Shown piece after piece: positions 25,015-36,555 of a DNA stretch of 64,000 nucleotides. Made by a program: the position numbers and the translations under genes. The DNA comes from Gaeumannomyces sp. JS-464. Taxonomy: Eukaryota; Ascomycota; Sordariomycetes; Magnaporthales; Magnaporthaceae. Below the pieces are notes generated by a model. The model did no database searches, was not told the origin of the DNA, and saw only the letters and a list, made by a program, of their open reading frames with translations. The stretch covers positions 4,030,001-4,094,000 of the forward strand of contig NGZR01000005.1 in assembly GCA_002197995.1 (NCBI GenBank), given 5' to 3'. Positions within the stretch are counted from its first letter, which is position 1; every line of letters starts with the position of its first letter.

Positions 25015-26449
25015 AACCAAGACGACAAGCAAGATTATACATGTCCGATACTGATGATATCGTGTCGCCGATCGCTGTTTAACCTCGTCGACTTCGTCCT
25101 ATAGGACGTTCGGGCCTACCTTGGCCCTTGCGAGAATCGGTGGTTAGAGCTACGACCTCGCGCGCTCCCTACCTATCTCACCACCTACTGATCTACATTA
25201 CATTGCTTGGCGTTTTTGGCTGGAACATCCGGTAGGACTCCGCGCTCGTGTTTTCTTTTGTGGCTCCATCGGGGCTGGTCCTATGGACAAAGGTGTGTTA
25301 TCATGGAAGCGCAGGATGGATATATATATACATCCCATATAAATGCACATACACACGCGGCAACCAGCACATCTAGATCCGGGCTTAGGGCTGCATCTCT
25401 AGGGGTAAAAATGGGTCGGGTTGGTAGAAATGTCGTTTTTAAAAGACAGGGGGTTTTGTCTCAAGTCGTTGGCTTCTCTTTTCTTGCGCTTTGAGGGTTC
25501 CTTCCTCCTTGGGGCTGCTCTTTCGGATGCCTCCCAACTAGGACGACTTCACAATCCATGACCCCATGCGCTAGACACCATGGCACTATTGTAGGTTCGT
25601 CGTGTACGGCATTGTTCAGGGCTCAGGGGCTCGGGGCCTAGTTCCTCGACTGGATGCGATCGTTTTTCGCCTCGCTCGTTCGTTGAATGTTGGCTGGATG
25701 GAACGATGCAAGCGTTCTTACCAGCACCGCCACTAACAAGCCCAACTGCCGCAGAATTCAGGGTCCATGCCCCACTTCTTATCAATGGCTTTAGCCAGAA
25801 ACCGGCACCCGCTCCATGCCTGCATTTGATGTGCACAGATCCATAATATGGATGCCATCTGGTATGATCAGAGCGCTGCGACTCTGGTTGGCCAGCTGGA
25901 CGAAAATCCGGGGATCTCAACCTCCTGTGCATCCATCCGTAGTCCCTTTTCGCACGCAACCAAACGACCATGCAGCCCTCGATTTTCAAGGCGTGGCGCC
26001 TCAAGCGGCCTCGGCCAGTCGAGGCGAAGTCCGATATGCACATGTTGTGCACCCCTTCAAGACGCCAGGCAGTTAGGCCTAGGTAGCTACATAGAAGCAA
26101 CCGGGGGCACGTGCACTAGTCGAGAAATGCGGACCCAATATGGATGCCAAGACCTGTGCCTCCGCGGCATTGCAGCCCTTGTCATGTGGCCCCCTAGTCC
26201 AGTAGCTAGCTGGTCTAGAGCATTTCCGTGATGGCGGCTGGGCGCCATTTCCATCTCGCTCTGTTTTGCTCGGGGCTTCCGCACCAACTCTGCGCTTGGC
26301 CTCGCTCCATTCATTCCGCAGAGGCCGACGCCTAAATCTTGTCACTTTCCCTTTCTTTCCTCTCCGCTCTTTGTTCACGGCAGATCACCAGCTGCTCTGT
26401 GACGACGGGAGCTGGGGCCTGAACGCCAAGGCCAGCGGATTATTAGGAG
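25015..26449. other. intergenic region
   Basis: About 1.4 kb; no supported gene. TATATATATACAT near 25320-25333 is an AT-dinucleotide run. The last 150 bases are CT-rich leader-like sequence of the mannosidase gene. Confidence 0.35.
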
Positions 26450-28381
26450 ATGGTTTTCTTGCTCGGTGGTTCCCCAAGGCGGACCAGGCTCCTGGTCCTC
26501 GCCGTTGCCCTGGTCTTAACCACCCTATACCTGGGGTTCCGCATCAAGCAGGATGCCAGGGAGCCTTTTGGCGGTCTTGCTGGCACTGGTCCTCACACCA
26601 CCAATAGAGGAGGAGACCCAGGAGAGTCCAAAGCCCCTGTAGCCATCTCCAACCCCGATGCGACCACACCGGCGCCGGCCGCCGCACCGACATGTCTCAA
26701 ATTCGAAGAGCTCCAGCGGCAAAAGCCAGGTCCCGCGTCGGCAGGGAAGCGCAAGTTCCCGCTCGTGCGCCCACCACCGGGGTGCCGGACCTACAACCTG
26801 TCATCCCTCGAGGCGCTGCTGGACCGCATGAAAACGGTTATTGAAGACCCTGATCTGTATAGGCTTTTCGAAAACAGCTACCCCAACACACTGGACACTA
26901 TGATAAAGTGGCGGGGGTTTGCCCGGCAGCCGGTGAGCGAGGAGACGACCGGATGGGAGCAAAACCCGCCCGTGCTGGGGCCGGAGACGGACGAGGAGCT
27001 TACGTATGTTATCACGGGCGATATCGACGCCATGTGGCTGCGCGACTCCGCGTCTCAAATTTATTCGTACCTCCCGCTCCTGGAGGCCGATAAAGACCAC
27101 GACTCCCTGGCTGGCCTTTGGAGAGGGCTTATCAACCTACAAGCCCGTTACATCACCATCTCGCCCTATTGCCACAGCTTCCAGCCGCCGCCCGAGTCCG
27201 GCATCCGCCCGACAACGAACGGAGCCTACCATCAAAACAACCCGCAGCCGCCCTACGACCCGGTTCTCGTATTCGACTGCAAGTGGGAGCTGGACTCTCT
27301 GGCGTCGTTTCTCCGCGTCTCGGCCGCCTACGCGCAACGCACTGGCGACCTGTCCTTCTTTGGCAAGTACAAGTGGCAGGCCGCCGTGCGAGCGGCCGTT
27401 GACGCCTCGGCAGCAATGCAACTCGGTACATACGCCGACGACGGCAAGGTGCAAAAATCGGCCTGGACGTTTACCGGCTGGACCAACCGGGGCAGCGAGA
27501 CGCTAACCAACGACGGGCTGGGCAACCCGAGCCGCCGCAACGGCATGATTCGCACCGCATTCCGACCCAGCGACGACGCCACCATCTTCCAGTTCCTCGT
27601 GCCCGCCAACGTCATGTTCGCCGCGGCCCTCGAGGACGCCGCCCCTATCGCCGAACAGCTGCCAGGCGCCGACGCAAAGAAATTGGCCGCGGACATGCGC
27701 TCGCTCGCCAAGGAGATCTTCGCCGGCTTCGAGGCGGACGCCATCGTGCCGCACCGCGAGTTTGGGGACATCATCGCGTACGAGGTCGACGGCTTCGGCG
27801 GCGCGAACCTGATGGACGACGCCAACGTGCCGTCGCTCCTGTCGATCCCGCTGTTTTTCAACACCTCGAGCGCCGGTGGGGCCGGCACCAAGAGCAGCTC
27901 GCCCTTCAGGGTCCAGCCGCGAGGCGAGAAGGAGGGCACGGAAGGGCCCAAACAACAGCAGAAGGCGCCGGCGCGCGACTACGCCAAGATCTACCGCAAC
28001 ACCAGGAAATTCGTCCTCAGCGATGCGAACCCCTATTTCGCCAAGGGGCCCGTCATCTCGGCCGTCGGCGGGCCTCACCTCGGTCCCGGGCGGGCGTGGC
28101 CCATGGCGGCCCTGGTCGCGGGCCCTGACGTCGTACGAGCCCCTGAACGGCGACAGGACCGACAAGGAGGTGCAGGACGAGGTGCGGAGCAGCTTCGGAT
28201 GGTGCTCGACTCGACGGCTGGGTCTGGGGTTGTACACGAGTCTGTCAACTCGTGGGATCAGCACGTCTGGACGAGGTCGTGGTTCGGCTGGGCCAACGGG
28301 CTGTTCGGTGAGCTTATTCTGAGGATAGAAGAACAGGAAAAGGACAATGCGAATGGGCTGTTGTCGAGGAGCTGGCAGTAA
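26450..28381 (+). CDS. GH125 exo-alpha-mannosidase, type II membrane protein
   Basis: Family GH125 enzymes remove alpha-1,6-linked mannose. A single exon of 643 codons: a short basic N-terminus, a membrane anchor at about 14-31 (RLLVLAVALVLTTLYLGF), a Pro/Ala/Thr stem, then the catalytic domain with TGDIDAMWLRDSASQIYSYL, YITISPYCHSFQ, PVLVFDCKWELDSL, GMIRTAFRPSDDATIFQF, GANLMDDANVPSLL and SVNSWDQHVWTRSWFGWANG. Between about 28114 and 28196 the frame is displaced: one extra base at about 28114 and one missing near 28196 turn the conserved RALTSYEPLNGDRTDKEVQ segment (readable in the other frame) into scrambled residues, after which the original frame resumes. Golgi or secretory localisation is inferred from the anchor. 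The neighbours share no operon-like arrangement. Confidence 0.93.
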   Translation: MVFLLGGSPRRTRLLVLAVALVLTTLYLGFRIKQDAREPFGGLAGTGPHTTNRGGDPGESKAPVAISNPDATTPAPAAAPTCLKFEELQRQKPGPASAGKRKFPLVRPPPGCRTYNLSSLEALLDRMKTVIEDPDLYRLFENSYPNTLDTMIKWRGFARQPVSEETTGWEQNPPVLGPETDEELTYVITGDIDAMWLRDSASQIYSYLPLLEADKDHDSLAGLWRGLINLQARYITISPYCHSFQPPPESGIRPTTNGAYHQNNPQPPYDPVLVFDCKWELDSLASFLRVSAAYAQRTGDLSFFGKYKWQAAVRAAVDASAAMQLGTYADDGKVQKSAWTFTGWTNRGSETLTNDGLGNPSRRNGMIRTAFRPSDDATIFQFLVPANVMFAAALEDAAPIAEQLPGADAKKLAADMRSLAKEIFAGFEADAIVPHREFGDIIAYEVDGFGGANLMDDANVPSLLSIPLFFNTSSAGGAGTKSSSPFRVQPRGEKEGTEGPKQQQKAPARDYAKIYRNTRKFVLSDANPYFAKGPVISAVGGPHLGPGRAWPMAALVAGPDVVRAPERRQDRQGGAGRGAEQLRMVLDSTAGSGVVHESVNSWDQHVWTRSWFGWANGLFGELILRIEEQEKDNANGLLSRSWQ

Positions 28382-28631
28382 GAGGATAGGTACAATGAGA
28401 TGATATTGTGGATCTAATCAAGCGCTGATGTGACCCTATGACCCTCGAACTACGTGTAAAGCGCCAGCGTATGTGCCATGTATTGCTTGTCATTCCGGAA
28501 AGAGGAAGCCCCAGTTTCCCAACGTCGAGTCTCAGATCAGCTCAACTCCCTCGTGCAATACTCAACTTCTGGGTCCTGCGATGACGACGATCGGCGCTCG
28601 GCCCAACCAATGCGACGGAAGACGTCCGGAC

Positions 28632-30485
28632 TCACTTCATCCAAAACAAGTACGCCAGAGCCGCACACCAAAACCCAGCAGTCTCTCTCTCGAGCCCGGT
28701 CGACATCCATGGCGACGGTGTGGCCGACTGGCCAAATGGTACCGACAATCTCTCTGTCACCGTCTTTCTCCTGTGGCTTGTAACGTAGCTTCGCAATGGG
28801 GCACGTATCTTCAGCCTTGCTTCCACTCTTTCCGCCATGAAGTCGTCGTTGCCGACGTCCACCCTGACGTCAAGAAGCTCGGCTTCTCCCTTGAAAGAGG
28901 CTCCATGGAACTGGACACCTCCATCAACACTAGCCCAACTCCAGCTCGGGTAGTTGTCATCGGGTCGTGCGAGAAACTCAATGTCCCTGAACCCTGGAGC
29001 CTTTGCATTCGTGAGTTTTATACGGGCTGACCAGAAGAGACTCGACAAAAGGTCGTAGCCGCCGCCCACAAAGTGGCCGGCAATGTACGAGCCCGTCGTC
29101 TCGGCAGGACGGACCAGGCTTGCAATGCCCGCTATCGCAACCAGCTTGTCACGCCGGAATGTCAGGCTCCGGTGATTGTACTCCTCCACCGCGGAATCCC
29201 AGCAGCGATCAGGCCCAGACACATGGAAGGACATGCGCGCCTTGGTGAAGCTAGGGGTTCTGTAATTCCAGGACATGAAGCTGATTTCGCATGGTTTGTT
29301 GTAATGCGTCCCTTGGTTCCATTTCGAACAGCCGCGGTTTTCCTCCGAGACGGTGGTGCAGCATTCCCAGTACATCTGGTCTCGGCCGAAATGCAACACG
29401 GCAGGAGACAGGAACCGCTCTTGCATGCACCACGCGCGAGTGGTTAGGACGTTTTCCTCCATTGCGTCGCTGAACCCCTGACGAAAACCGTTGATCACCA
29501 CGCCGGGGCTGAGAACAGACTTTTGGGCCCTCGGCCCGAGGAACCCAGCGTCAGGTCCTTCCGAGTTCAGAGCAGATATCGTGAGGGTGGAATTGCGGTA
29601 GATGGATGTCATTCGCTCGGCTTCTGCTGCCCAGTCTTCGGGGTCGTCTTGGATGATGCACAATGCGTCAATCCACAGGTAGCGTAGGCCGACTAGACGT
29701 GTGACTCGGATAGCATCTTGGAAGTTCCGCGGGAGCTGGTGCGCCGGCAAGCCCCCCTGATACGCCTCCAGGGTGTCCCTCATTGTTTTGAGCGGGACAT
29801 GTCCGCCCCAGCAGTGACTGAGCGTGGCATATGGTGCCTCCTCGCCTTGGCTTATGTATAGTACAGGCGTGTCATCCGGGAGGTTGCCGATATCGATGAT
29901 TCTCGTTGGGAGAACGCTTGAGCGGATGGCGGGGTGGCAGTTGGGGTGGTTCTCGGTGCAGTCTTTGAACCAATAGCGGACTGTGTCGAGACAATCCTGA
30001 GACATAGAGCTTTTCGGAACATCTCGCTCATAATAGGGACCGAGGCCGTCCTCTTCTTCCGATACAGGGTGCGTGTAGGGGAGTACCCGACTGATACGGA
30101 GGAGACGGTACAGCCGGGGTGAACCGTTGATCTCTAGCATTACTTGGAGACCGTGAGTCTGGGGCCATCCATTTCCCCTGCCATGCCACGGGTTCAAGGC
30201 CAGGCCCGACATGTCATGTATCTCGTCCGGCTTGAAGAGGTCGAGAATAAGCCGACAGAGAGAGCAAGACTCGGCGCTCTTGAGGATTTCCTCCGGGGTT
30301 CCGTAGTGCTTAAAGTCCCGCCCATACTTGCCCCAACGGCTGTTAGAGCCAGCGCGAAGTAAACGGGCTTCCTCGCTCGGTTCCTTGAAGCCCCAAACGA
30401 CAAGAGCATCAACGAATTCTTTGCAGACTCCGCAAAGGGGCGCAGGAGGGGAGGAATCGGCATCTAAGACGCTGGGGTCAGCCAT
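28632..30485 (-). CDS. HET-domain protein (heterokaryon incompatibility type)
   Basis: A single-exon 617-residue protein. The HET domain lies at about 215-370, with APYATLSHCWGG, LPRNFQDAIRVTRLVGLRYLWIDALCIIQ (key part YLWIDALCIIQDD) and AAEAERMTSIYRNSTLTISA. It is preceded by a Cys-containing region (CGVCKEF, SCSLCRLILDLF, TENHPNC) and followed by TRAWCMQERFLSPAVLHFG and a C-terminal YPSWSWASVDGGVQF, the standard arrangement of stand-alone fungal HET proteins. Such proteins mediate or modulate non-self recognition and programmed cell death between strains. No frameshift is seen in the conserved part; the last 50 residues look less typical and could follow a late shift. The gene ends 250 bases from the convergent mannosidase gene. 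Confidence 0.93.
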   Translation of the reverse strand: MADPSVLDADSSPPAPLCGVCKEFVDALVVWGFKEPSEEARLLRAGSNSRWGKYGRDFKHYGTPEEILKSAESCSLCRLILDLFKPDEIHDMSGLALNPWHGRGNGWPQTHGLQVMLEINGSPRLYRLLRISRVLPYTHPVSEEEDGLGPYYERDVPKSSMSQDCLDTVRYWFKDCTENHPNCHPAIRSSVLPTRIIDIGNLPDDTPVLYISQGEEAPYATLSHCWGGHVPLKTMRDTLEAYQGGLPAHQLPRNFQDAIRVTRLVGLRYLWIDALCIIQDDPEDWAAEAERMTSIYRNSTLTISALNSEGPDAGFLGPRAQKSVLSPGVVINGFRQGFSDAMEENVLTTRAWCMQERFLSPAVLHFGRDQMYWECCTTVSEENRGCSKWNQGTHYNKPCEISFMSWNYRTPSFTKARMSFHVSGPDRCWDSAVEEYNHRSLTFRRDKLVAIAGIASLVRPAETTGSYIAGHFVGGGYDLLSSLFWSARIKLTNAKAPGFRDIEFLARPDDNYPSWSWASVDGGVQFHGASFKGEAELLDVRVDVGNDDFMAERVEARLKIRAPLRSYVTSHRRKTVTERLSVPFGQSATPSPWMSTGLERETAGFWCAALAYLFWMK

Positions 30486-31925
30486 GTTTCAGGCGCGTTG
30501 GTAGGCAGATGGGGTAAGTAGACAACTGTCTGATGCTCGACAGCTTGTTGGGGGCAAGGAGTAACAGAGGAGATTCGATGACACTGGGGGATGGACGGCC
30601 TCAGGGTTCAGATAGAACCAGACTCGGGCTTCGTCCCCCGCACCGAGACCCATGTCCCAAACGCGTGACAGGATCCCGAACAACAACAACATCTTCCCGG
30701 CCTCGAAGGGTAGATGAGATGACGGGGGTGGTGGTGGTTGTTGGCGCTAAAGGCGCATCCATTGGGCACTGATGCCGTTGATGGCGCCAACAGCAACTGC
30801 AGATCCACCACGGCTGCACCAGCACGATAGCCGCAATCCAATAAATGGGCAGAGAGCTGTTCGAGCCGAATTGGGACGGCCGCAACTGGACCAGGGGCTG
30901 AGCTGGGGCTGGGGACTGGGATTTCGTGCTTTTTATTGGCTGTGTCCCCACTGCCCTGGTGGCTTTTCCTTTGTTGGTTGTCCTTGTTTTTATTTTTTTA
31001 TTTTTAGGATCGGGCCATGCAGTCGGGTGGGTCCTTGATCTCGTCTTACTCTGACTTACTACAACAAACCGCCCAAGCCCTCCGACTGCGCCGACCACAG
31101 AGAGGCCCTACAGCTTTGCCATGTACACCTCTCATCGACAGTACCACCCCGGGCCGAGTATCCTTCACATCGGTCTCCAAGCGGAGCCTGCCCTTGTCCC
31201 ATCCAGGTTCTTGATCGCTCTGGATATTCATCTTCTCCACCAGATCTAGTGAGCTGCCCTGAGGACCTGGAATCGCATGCTGCCGCCGGGACGATGCACA
31301 TGAGTCCGGTATGGAAGCCTTTCCATTCCGTAAAGACAACTCACTGCCATCCCGGCTGTCTTCCCCTGTCGTTTCGCTCTCGATACATGTATGCTTCCTG
31401 GCGGGGCGCACAACATGATATTCACTGAGGCGCGGGTTTGGAACCTCGGCTCCGGCCACCAGACTTTACCCCGGATTTCGCTGCAGGGACCTCGCGCGGC
31501 AGTCCAGCATCAGGCTATGCACCCTCTGTGCCGCTCACCTCACCACCCCATATCATTGCCCTGCCCCCCTGTCTGACCGTTTTCTGGGAGAGATGGCTGT
31601 CTGCGGCCAAGAGCACCCGCTGGCCGACATATCCACACCTACTGGCTGCTTCCTCGTCTCGCAACACTTCACAGCCCCATCTCTCGGACACCGTCGTCTC
31701 ACGCAAGGAGAATGCATTTTCTGCCTTTGTATATCAGTCTCGATTCCATGCTCCTTTCTGCATACCATCATTCAGAAAGCTCTCGTTCAACAACCTCCAT
31801 TCTGCACCATTGCAACATCTCTAAGGGTCTTCCTGCCACACCCTCTACCCTACATACATACCGGAATCACTATCACCAGTCCGACCCCCTATCACATACT
31901 ACTTCTTTCCAAACGCCCCGACACA
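30486..31925. other. divergent promoter region of HET and GH16 genes
   Basis: About 1.4 kb between divergently oriented genes. The portion from about 31700 to 31925 is rich in C and T with many CATAC/CATC units, like a leader. No gene recognised. Confidence 0.4.
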
Positions 31926-33216
31926 ATGGTTCTTCCGAGAATCGCACTCGGCCTGATATTTCTCCTGGGCACATCTCACGCTCGCCGTTACGAGCTATTC
32001 AAACACGTCGACAGCACCAACTTTCAGTCTGCATTCCAGGTTGACAGAAAAGAGACCGATCCAACCAATGGCAATGTCGATTATGTGAACAAGGCAACGG
32101 CGACGTCCGACAGACTCCTGGGCGTGAAGGATGGTGATACATTGGCGTGGATCATCTCACCAAGATCCCGGTCACTGGCGGGAGCCCTGCTACTCCCGCG
32201 AGCCCTCCTGCTCCTCCCCCCCTCCTCCTCCTCCTCCTCCTACGCCGGCGGGTCCTCCTCCCGCTAACCCTGCTCCTCCCGCGAACCCTGCTCCTCCCGC
32301 GAACCCGATCGCTCCCCCGAACCCACAACCTCCTCAGAAACCTCTCCTCTCCCGGGATATTCCCAAAGGGGATCAGATCACCATCAAGAGGAAATCCGTT
32401 CGAGTCAGGTCCGCAGACATTTACAACGGCAACTCCTTGTTTATATTCGATATCACACATGCGCCCGTGGGTCCCGGTGTCTGGCCTGCTATCTGGAGCT
32501 TCGGCGACCAGGAGGACGGGCCAGGTAACGCGAACCGTGGCCGGACAAAGGAGAGATCGACATCATGGAGGGAGTCAATAACGCGCTCACCAACTCGGTT
32601 TCTCTGCACGACAAAAGAGTGCACCGTCTTCAACCAGGGGTCCACCAACACGCTAACTCCGTTCACGTCTGATTGTAGTGCCCCCAATGGCAAAGGCGGT
32701 AACGGATGCAAGCAAGAGACCAAAGAACCCGAGGGCTATGGCGCCGAATTCAACAAGCGCAGAGGCGGCGTCTATGCCATGGAGTGGACAGACGCATCCA
32801 TAGCTGTTTGGTTCTTCTCGCGCGATGGAAAGATTCCCGATATTAAAAACCCAGACCCGGCCTCGTGGGGACTACCGATGGCCAAGTTCACTCCTAACGA
32901 TTGTGACTTTAAGAAGAAGTTCCGGATGCAACAGGATCATCAACATCACACTGGTGAGCCCAGCCCTCTACAAATACAACGACCCCTCTTCCACCCACGA
33001 GATTCCGCTCGGTTACCCCACAGAAGCTAACATACCTCTGTGTTCCTGTTGTGATAGTGCGGAGAATGGGCGGGCCGCGAGTGGAGCTTTGACAAGACCT
33101 GTCGTGGGTGCAAGGCCCTGGCCAACGTGTGCTCAGATTTCGTGGCCGCAAATCCCGACAAGCTTACGGAAGCCTATTGGCAAATCAAGTCCATCAGTAC
33201 CTTTAAGGCCAAGTAG
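31926..33216 (+). CDS. GH16 beta-glucanase with an internal proline-rich insert, frames disrupted
   Basis: GH16 endo-beta-1,3(4)-glucanase type enzymes cut mixed-link or beta-1,3-glucans. Signal peptide MVLPRIALGLIFLLGTSHA; GH16 start YELFKHVDSTNFQSAFQ and NVDYVNKATA; substrate-cleft motifs VGPGVWPAIWSFG and GEIDIMEGVNNALTNSVSLH (two Glu and Asp catalytic motif); DASIAVWFFSRDGKIP; an intron at 32954-33057; then CGEWAGREWSFD to the stop at 33214-33216. A Pro/Ala/Asn-rich insert (about 32190-32340, repeated PANPAPP) lies between GVDHLTKIPVTG and KSVRVRSADIYNG, that is inside the catalytic domain. The frame changes at about 32142, 32216, 32536, 32608 and 32915. Five shifts in 1.2 kb is more than in any neighbour, so a true pseudogene is possible. 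Enzyme activity is unproven. Confidence 0.82.
32258..32330 (+). repeat. imperfect 18-bp tandem repeat encoding PANPAP
   Basis: About four copies of a unit close to AACCCTGCTCCTCCCGCG follow a CTC triplet run (about 32215-32240). They form the proline-rich insert of the GH16 gene. The CTC run is also where one of the frame changes falls. Confidence 0.7.
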
Positions 33217-34923
33217 GCTCGCTGCTACTGCTTTTTCTTTTTTCCCATTTCACTTTGCCGTTTTCTTCTGCTTTCGGCGCCACGGCAGGCCGGCGTTAGG
33301 GTTTGGGACCTGGTTATCGTTGCTTTATTCGGGTTGTTTTTCTTTTTCTTCTCTTCTATTTTCTTCTTTTACTCTATCTACCCATCCTGTGGACACTTTG
33401 TCTAGACAAAATGAGGGTTTTATTAGCATTGATACCCCGCCATAGATTGCGGCATTTGTATTACTTTTTATCGTACATATATGTAAGACACCGAATAAAT
33501 CTGTTTCCACGCCCATAGTTCCCGCCCAAGATCGGATTTTATCCTCAGAAATGAACCACGAAGCACACGAATACAGATTCTCCAAAACGAAGCATTGGCC
33601 GGGTGATGGAAGTGATAATAAAACTGGTCTGAATCTGATTTTAGAGTCGATGGGGGAGAATGCAAGGAGGCAAGCTGAGCCAGAAATGCCAGCTGTCCGA
33701 ACTGTACTCGACATATTCGGAACACAGACGGCGTAGAAGGTCAGACGGCAAGCCGATGCTGTGTTCCCCTCTAGACCATTTTCACCTTGACCTCAGCGCG
33801 ACACGCGACTCCAGCTGCCTGGGAAAGTGACGCGGAAGCAGGAGTTGAGATCCCAGGGGAAAATGAGGCGACACAAGGCGGCCTGAGCAACAAACAGCAA
33901 GCCAGCAACGTCGCTAAGAAATGCAACTGCAGACGAGAGAGCCAAAGGCCTGATGTCGCACACTGCGGCATCCATGTCGCACAAGACGGGCCTCGCCAGA
34001 AGGTCTGCAGGGCACGAGGCCAGGCACCTCAGGGGAAGAGAAAGATATTTGGCAAGATAAGGCGTGTCTTGTCTCGTACCATGGAGGTCTTGCAACACGT
34101 GGGACGGAAACGTTGCGTCGAGACTACTGCACCTGTTTTGTGTGCCACACGTATTGGCGGATAACCCGTCAGTGTTCTCCCTGTCTCAGGGTGTAGGATA
34201 CTCCCGTAATCAGGCACAGAATTCGTACGGTACACTCCAGGGCATTCACATCTACGCACCATCAAGATGAAATTAACCAATATACGAGATGGTGATCAAT
34301 TACCTGCCCCCTTGTCATCCCCCGTCGGAGCAATATATCCTTGATAAGTTCGACTTTAATACATGTCGACAGGTGGCTTCCCAGAGATGAGGAAAGGGAA
34401 AAGAGGCCGCGCAAGAATTTATACAAAAGGAGCAGTATACAGACTGGGAGAGGAAAAGAAACCCAGCAAAGACGGAAATACACACAATGAATAAGGGAAA
34501 CAGATAGATAAAATACGCCGGATTGATGCACATGTTAGACATTAATATTCTATTCCTTACTCCAAAGCCGCGAAGAATGCAAAGAGTAGCCGCTGGCGGC
34601 AGGAAAAGAAAAGCAAGTGCGAGTCTGAAGAGTGAAACAGAGAGCGTATGAGAAGAGGGAATAAGAAAAGAAGAACAAGAAGCGCCGTCCTCCATAGACT
34701 CGCTATGACAAGGCGGTGGCGCATCGATCCGTCGCGGTCGATTTGAACAAGGATGGGGGTCAAAGGATAATCCCCCACCAGCGGCGCAAAACGCTTAATT
34801 ATCGTGTCTCATCTCTCAATGACGTGGGGCCCCTCCAGTGTCCGGGAATGCTGAAATGCAAGCAGCTTTGATGAGGGTATAATATGGAAAACATGGCGGA
34901 CGGGATCCGATCTGGAGCCCCGG
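33217..34923. other. convergent 3' intergenic region
   Basis: About 1.7 kb between the GH16 stop and the mannosyltransferase stop. CT-rich at 33230-33400 and A/G-rich at 34400-34700. No gene is supported. Confidence 0.35.
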
Positions 34924-36555
34924 TCAAAACTTGACCTTCTGGCCTGTGAGCTTGAACCAGATGAGGGCCAGGAAATCCTCCTTGAAGCGCTCCCACCAAG
35001 TGCGGTTCAGGTAGTAGCTCAGCTCGCGGTAGTTGTACATCTCGCCCCAGCAATCCCGGCCCCACTCGCAGCCGGCCATGTTGACGAGGAAATCGCGGTC
35101 CTTCTGGTCGTAGTGGATGCGCGAGTCGTTGCCGTGCTCGTTGCAGGCGCCCGGTGGGAAGCTGTTGATCATACGCTGTGGCAGGAAGCCCGTGTGCTTG
35201 CGCACCCAGGGCAGCGCCACGTACATCTGCTCCAGCGCGTCCTGCTCCTTGTGCGCCCACTCCATGTGCTTCTGCTCATAGGCCACGGGATCCCACCACA
35301 CATCGAGAAGCCGGTCAGTCCAGGCGCTCCGGCGGAGGAAAAAAGAGCCCAGGTTGAATCCCGAGCAGTCTTGCGAGAGGATCAGGTTGACCGAGTTCGG
35401 ATTCCCATCGCCATCAGGGCTGCGAGATTCCATGTCGAGATATGTGTCGGTTGGTGGGTGCGAGATATTGAGGGGGTTGTAGACATTGATGTCGCGGTAG
35501 ACGTGCTTCTTGATATCGTTAAAGATGTGGCTCTGGAGCGAGTAGGAAGGTTCCATCACGAAGGTGTTGAGGTCCAGCCACCAAAACCTGCAGCGCGCCA
35601 AGAACGCAGTGGTTAGCAATTGGTTCTTCCTGCGCGAGCATGACACCCGTAGCTCCTATGTCGAGAAAAGGGGTCTTACCACTCAGCCTTGGGGTATTTG
35701 CGCATACAGGTCCTGACGAAATCGACCTTCTCCCAGCTCTCGCGCCACTCGTGGGCATAGCGTTTCTTGGTGCTCATGTCCACAATCTCCAAGTCGTAGC
35801 CCCATGTGGCGGCGTACTTCTTCTTGTTGCGAGTGCTATCACGCTCAATAGCCCATTCCCGAGCACCCTTCCATTCCATGACACCTCCGCCGACGTTTGC
35901 AGCGAGAATGACAACGAACTTTTCTCCTCCGCCAAGTGCTGGTGCTCTCCGATAATGATAGACAAGGGCTGCGAGTTTGCTGTTAGAATCTATGCTCTCC
36001 TCAACGTGCTCATTGAAAACGAGAGCAAGGAAGCAAAGAGGGGTCCGAGTACTGCTCCAACAAGCAGTGAAACATACGGGTTTGGTAGAAAATCCAGGTC
36101 GCAAGTAGGATGAGTCCGTATCGACAGGATAGTCCGAGTCCTCCTACTTGTCCGAGAATAGGCGCGTCTAACCTTGGAAACAAGGGGCAGGTTATCTGCA
36201 TGCCACCTCCCCCGGCCAAGCTTTTCCTTTTCGGCATACGGCGTCGCAGTGCGGCCATTGTTCCACAGCGGCAGGCCGGACGATAAACGCCGTACATGGC
36301 CCATAATACCGCGCTGGTTGCCGTTGTTGGTCCTGAAGCCGCCCGAGGCAGCGCCACTGTTAGAGGCGTTGTTCTTGAGACGCGCGCCCTCCATATGACG
36401 GGACTGCTGCCGCTGTTGCCGCTCGTAAAACCTCTCGTGGGGCTATTCCGACCGCTGCCGGTGATGTTCAAGCCGGGGCTTGCCCACCCCCCGCCAGGAA
36501 CGGGAGATGGGCTGCGAGATAACGACATATCGGGATCGCTCGGGGTGCCTGCCAT
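34924..36555 (-). CDS. MNN10: GT34 alpha-1,6-mannosyltransferase, Mnn10 type
   Basis: Golgi type II enzyme of the mannan polymerase complex that extends the alpha-1,6 mannan backbone. Exons 36078-36555, 35680-35968 and 34924-35587, about 476 residues. The N-terminal cytoplasmic part is Ser/Gly/Asn-rich; a membrane segment is at the exon 1 end (RYGLILLATWIFYQT). Catalytic motifs: KFVVILAANVGGGVMEWKG, WGYDLEIVDMSTKKRYAHEW, KAEWFWWLDLNTFVMEPSYS, LILSQDCSGFNLGSFFLRRS, EQDALEQMYVALPW and PGACNEHGNDSRIHYDQKDR. Intron 1 uses CGCAG at 35969-35973 so that the phase fits; intron 2 is phase 2. One base is missing near 36428 (TTTT run) and one is extra near 36172, which cancel. Assigned to Mnn10 over galactosyltransferase members by the WWLDLNT and MEPSYSLQSHIF motifs. 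Confidence 0.92.
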
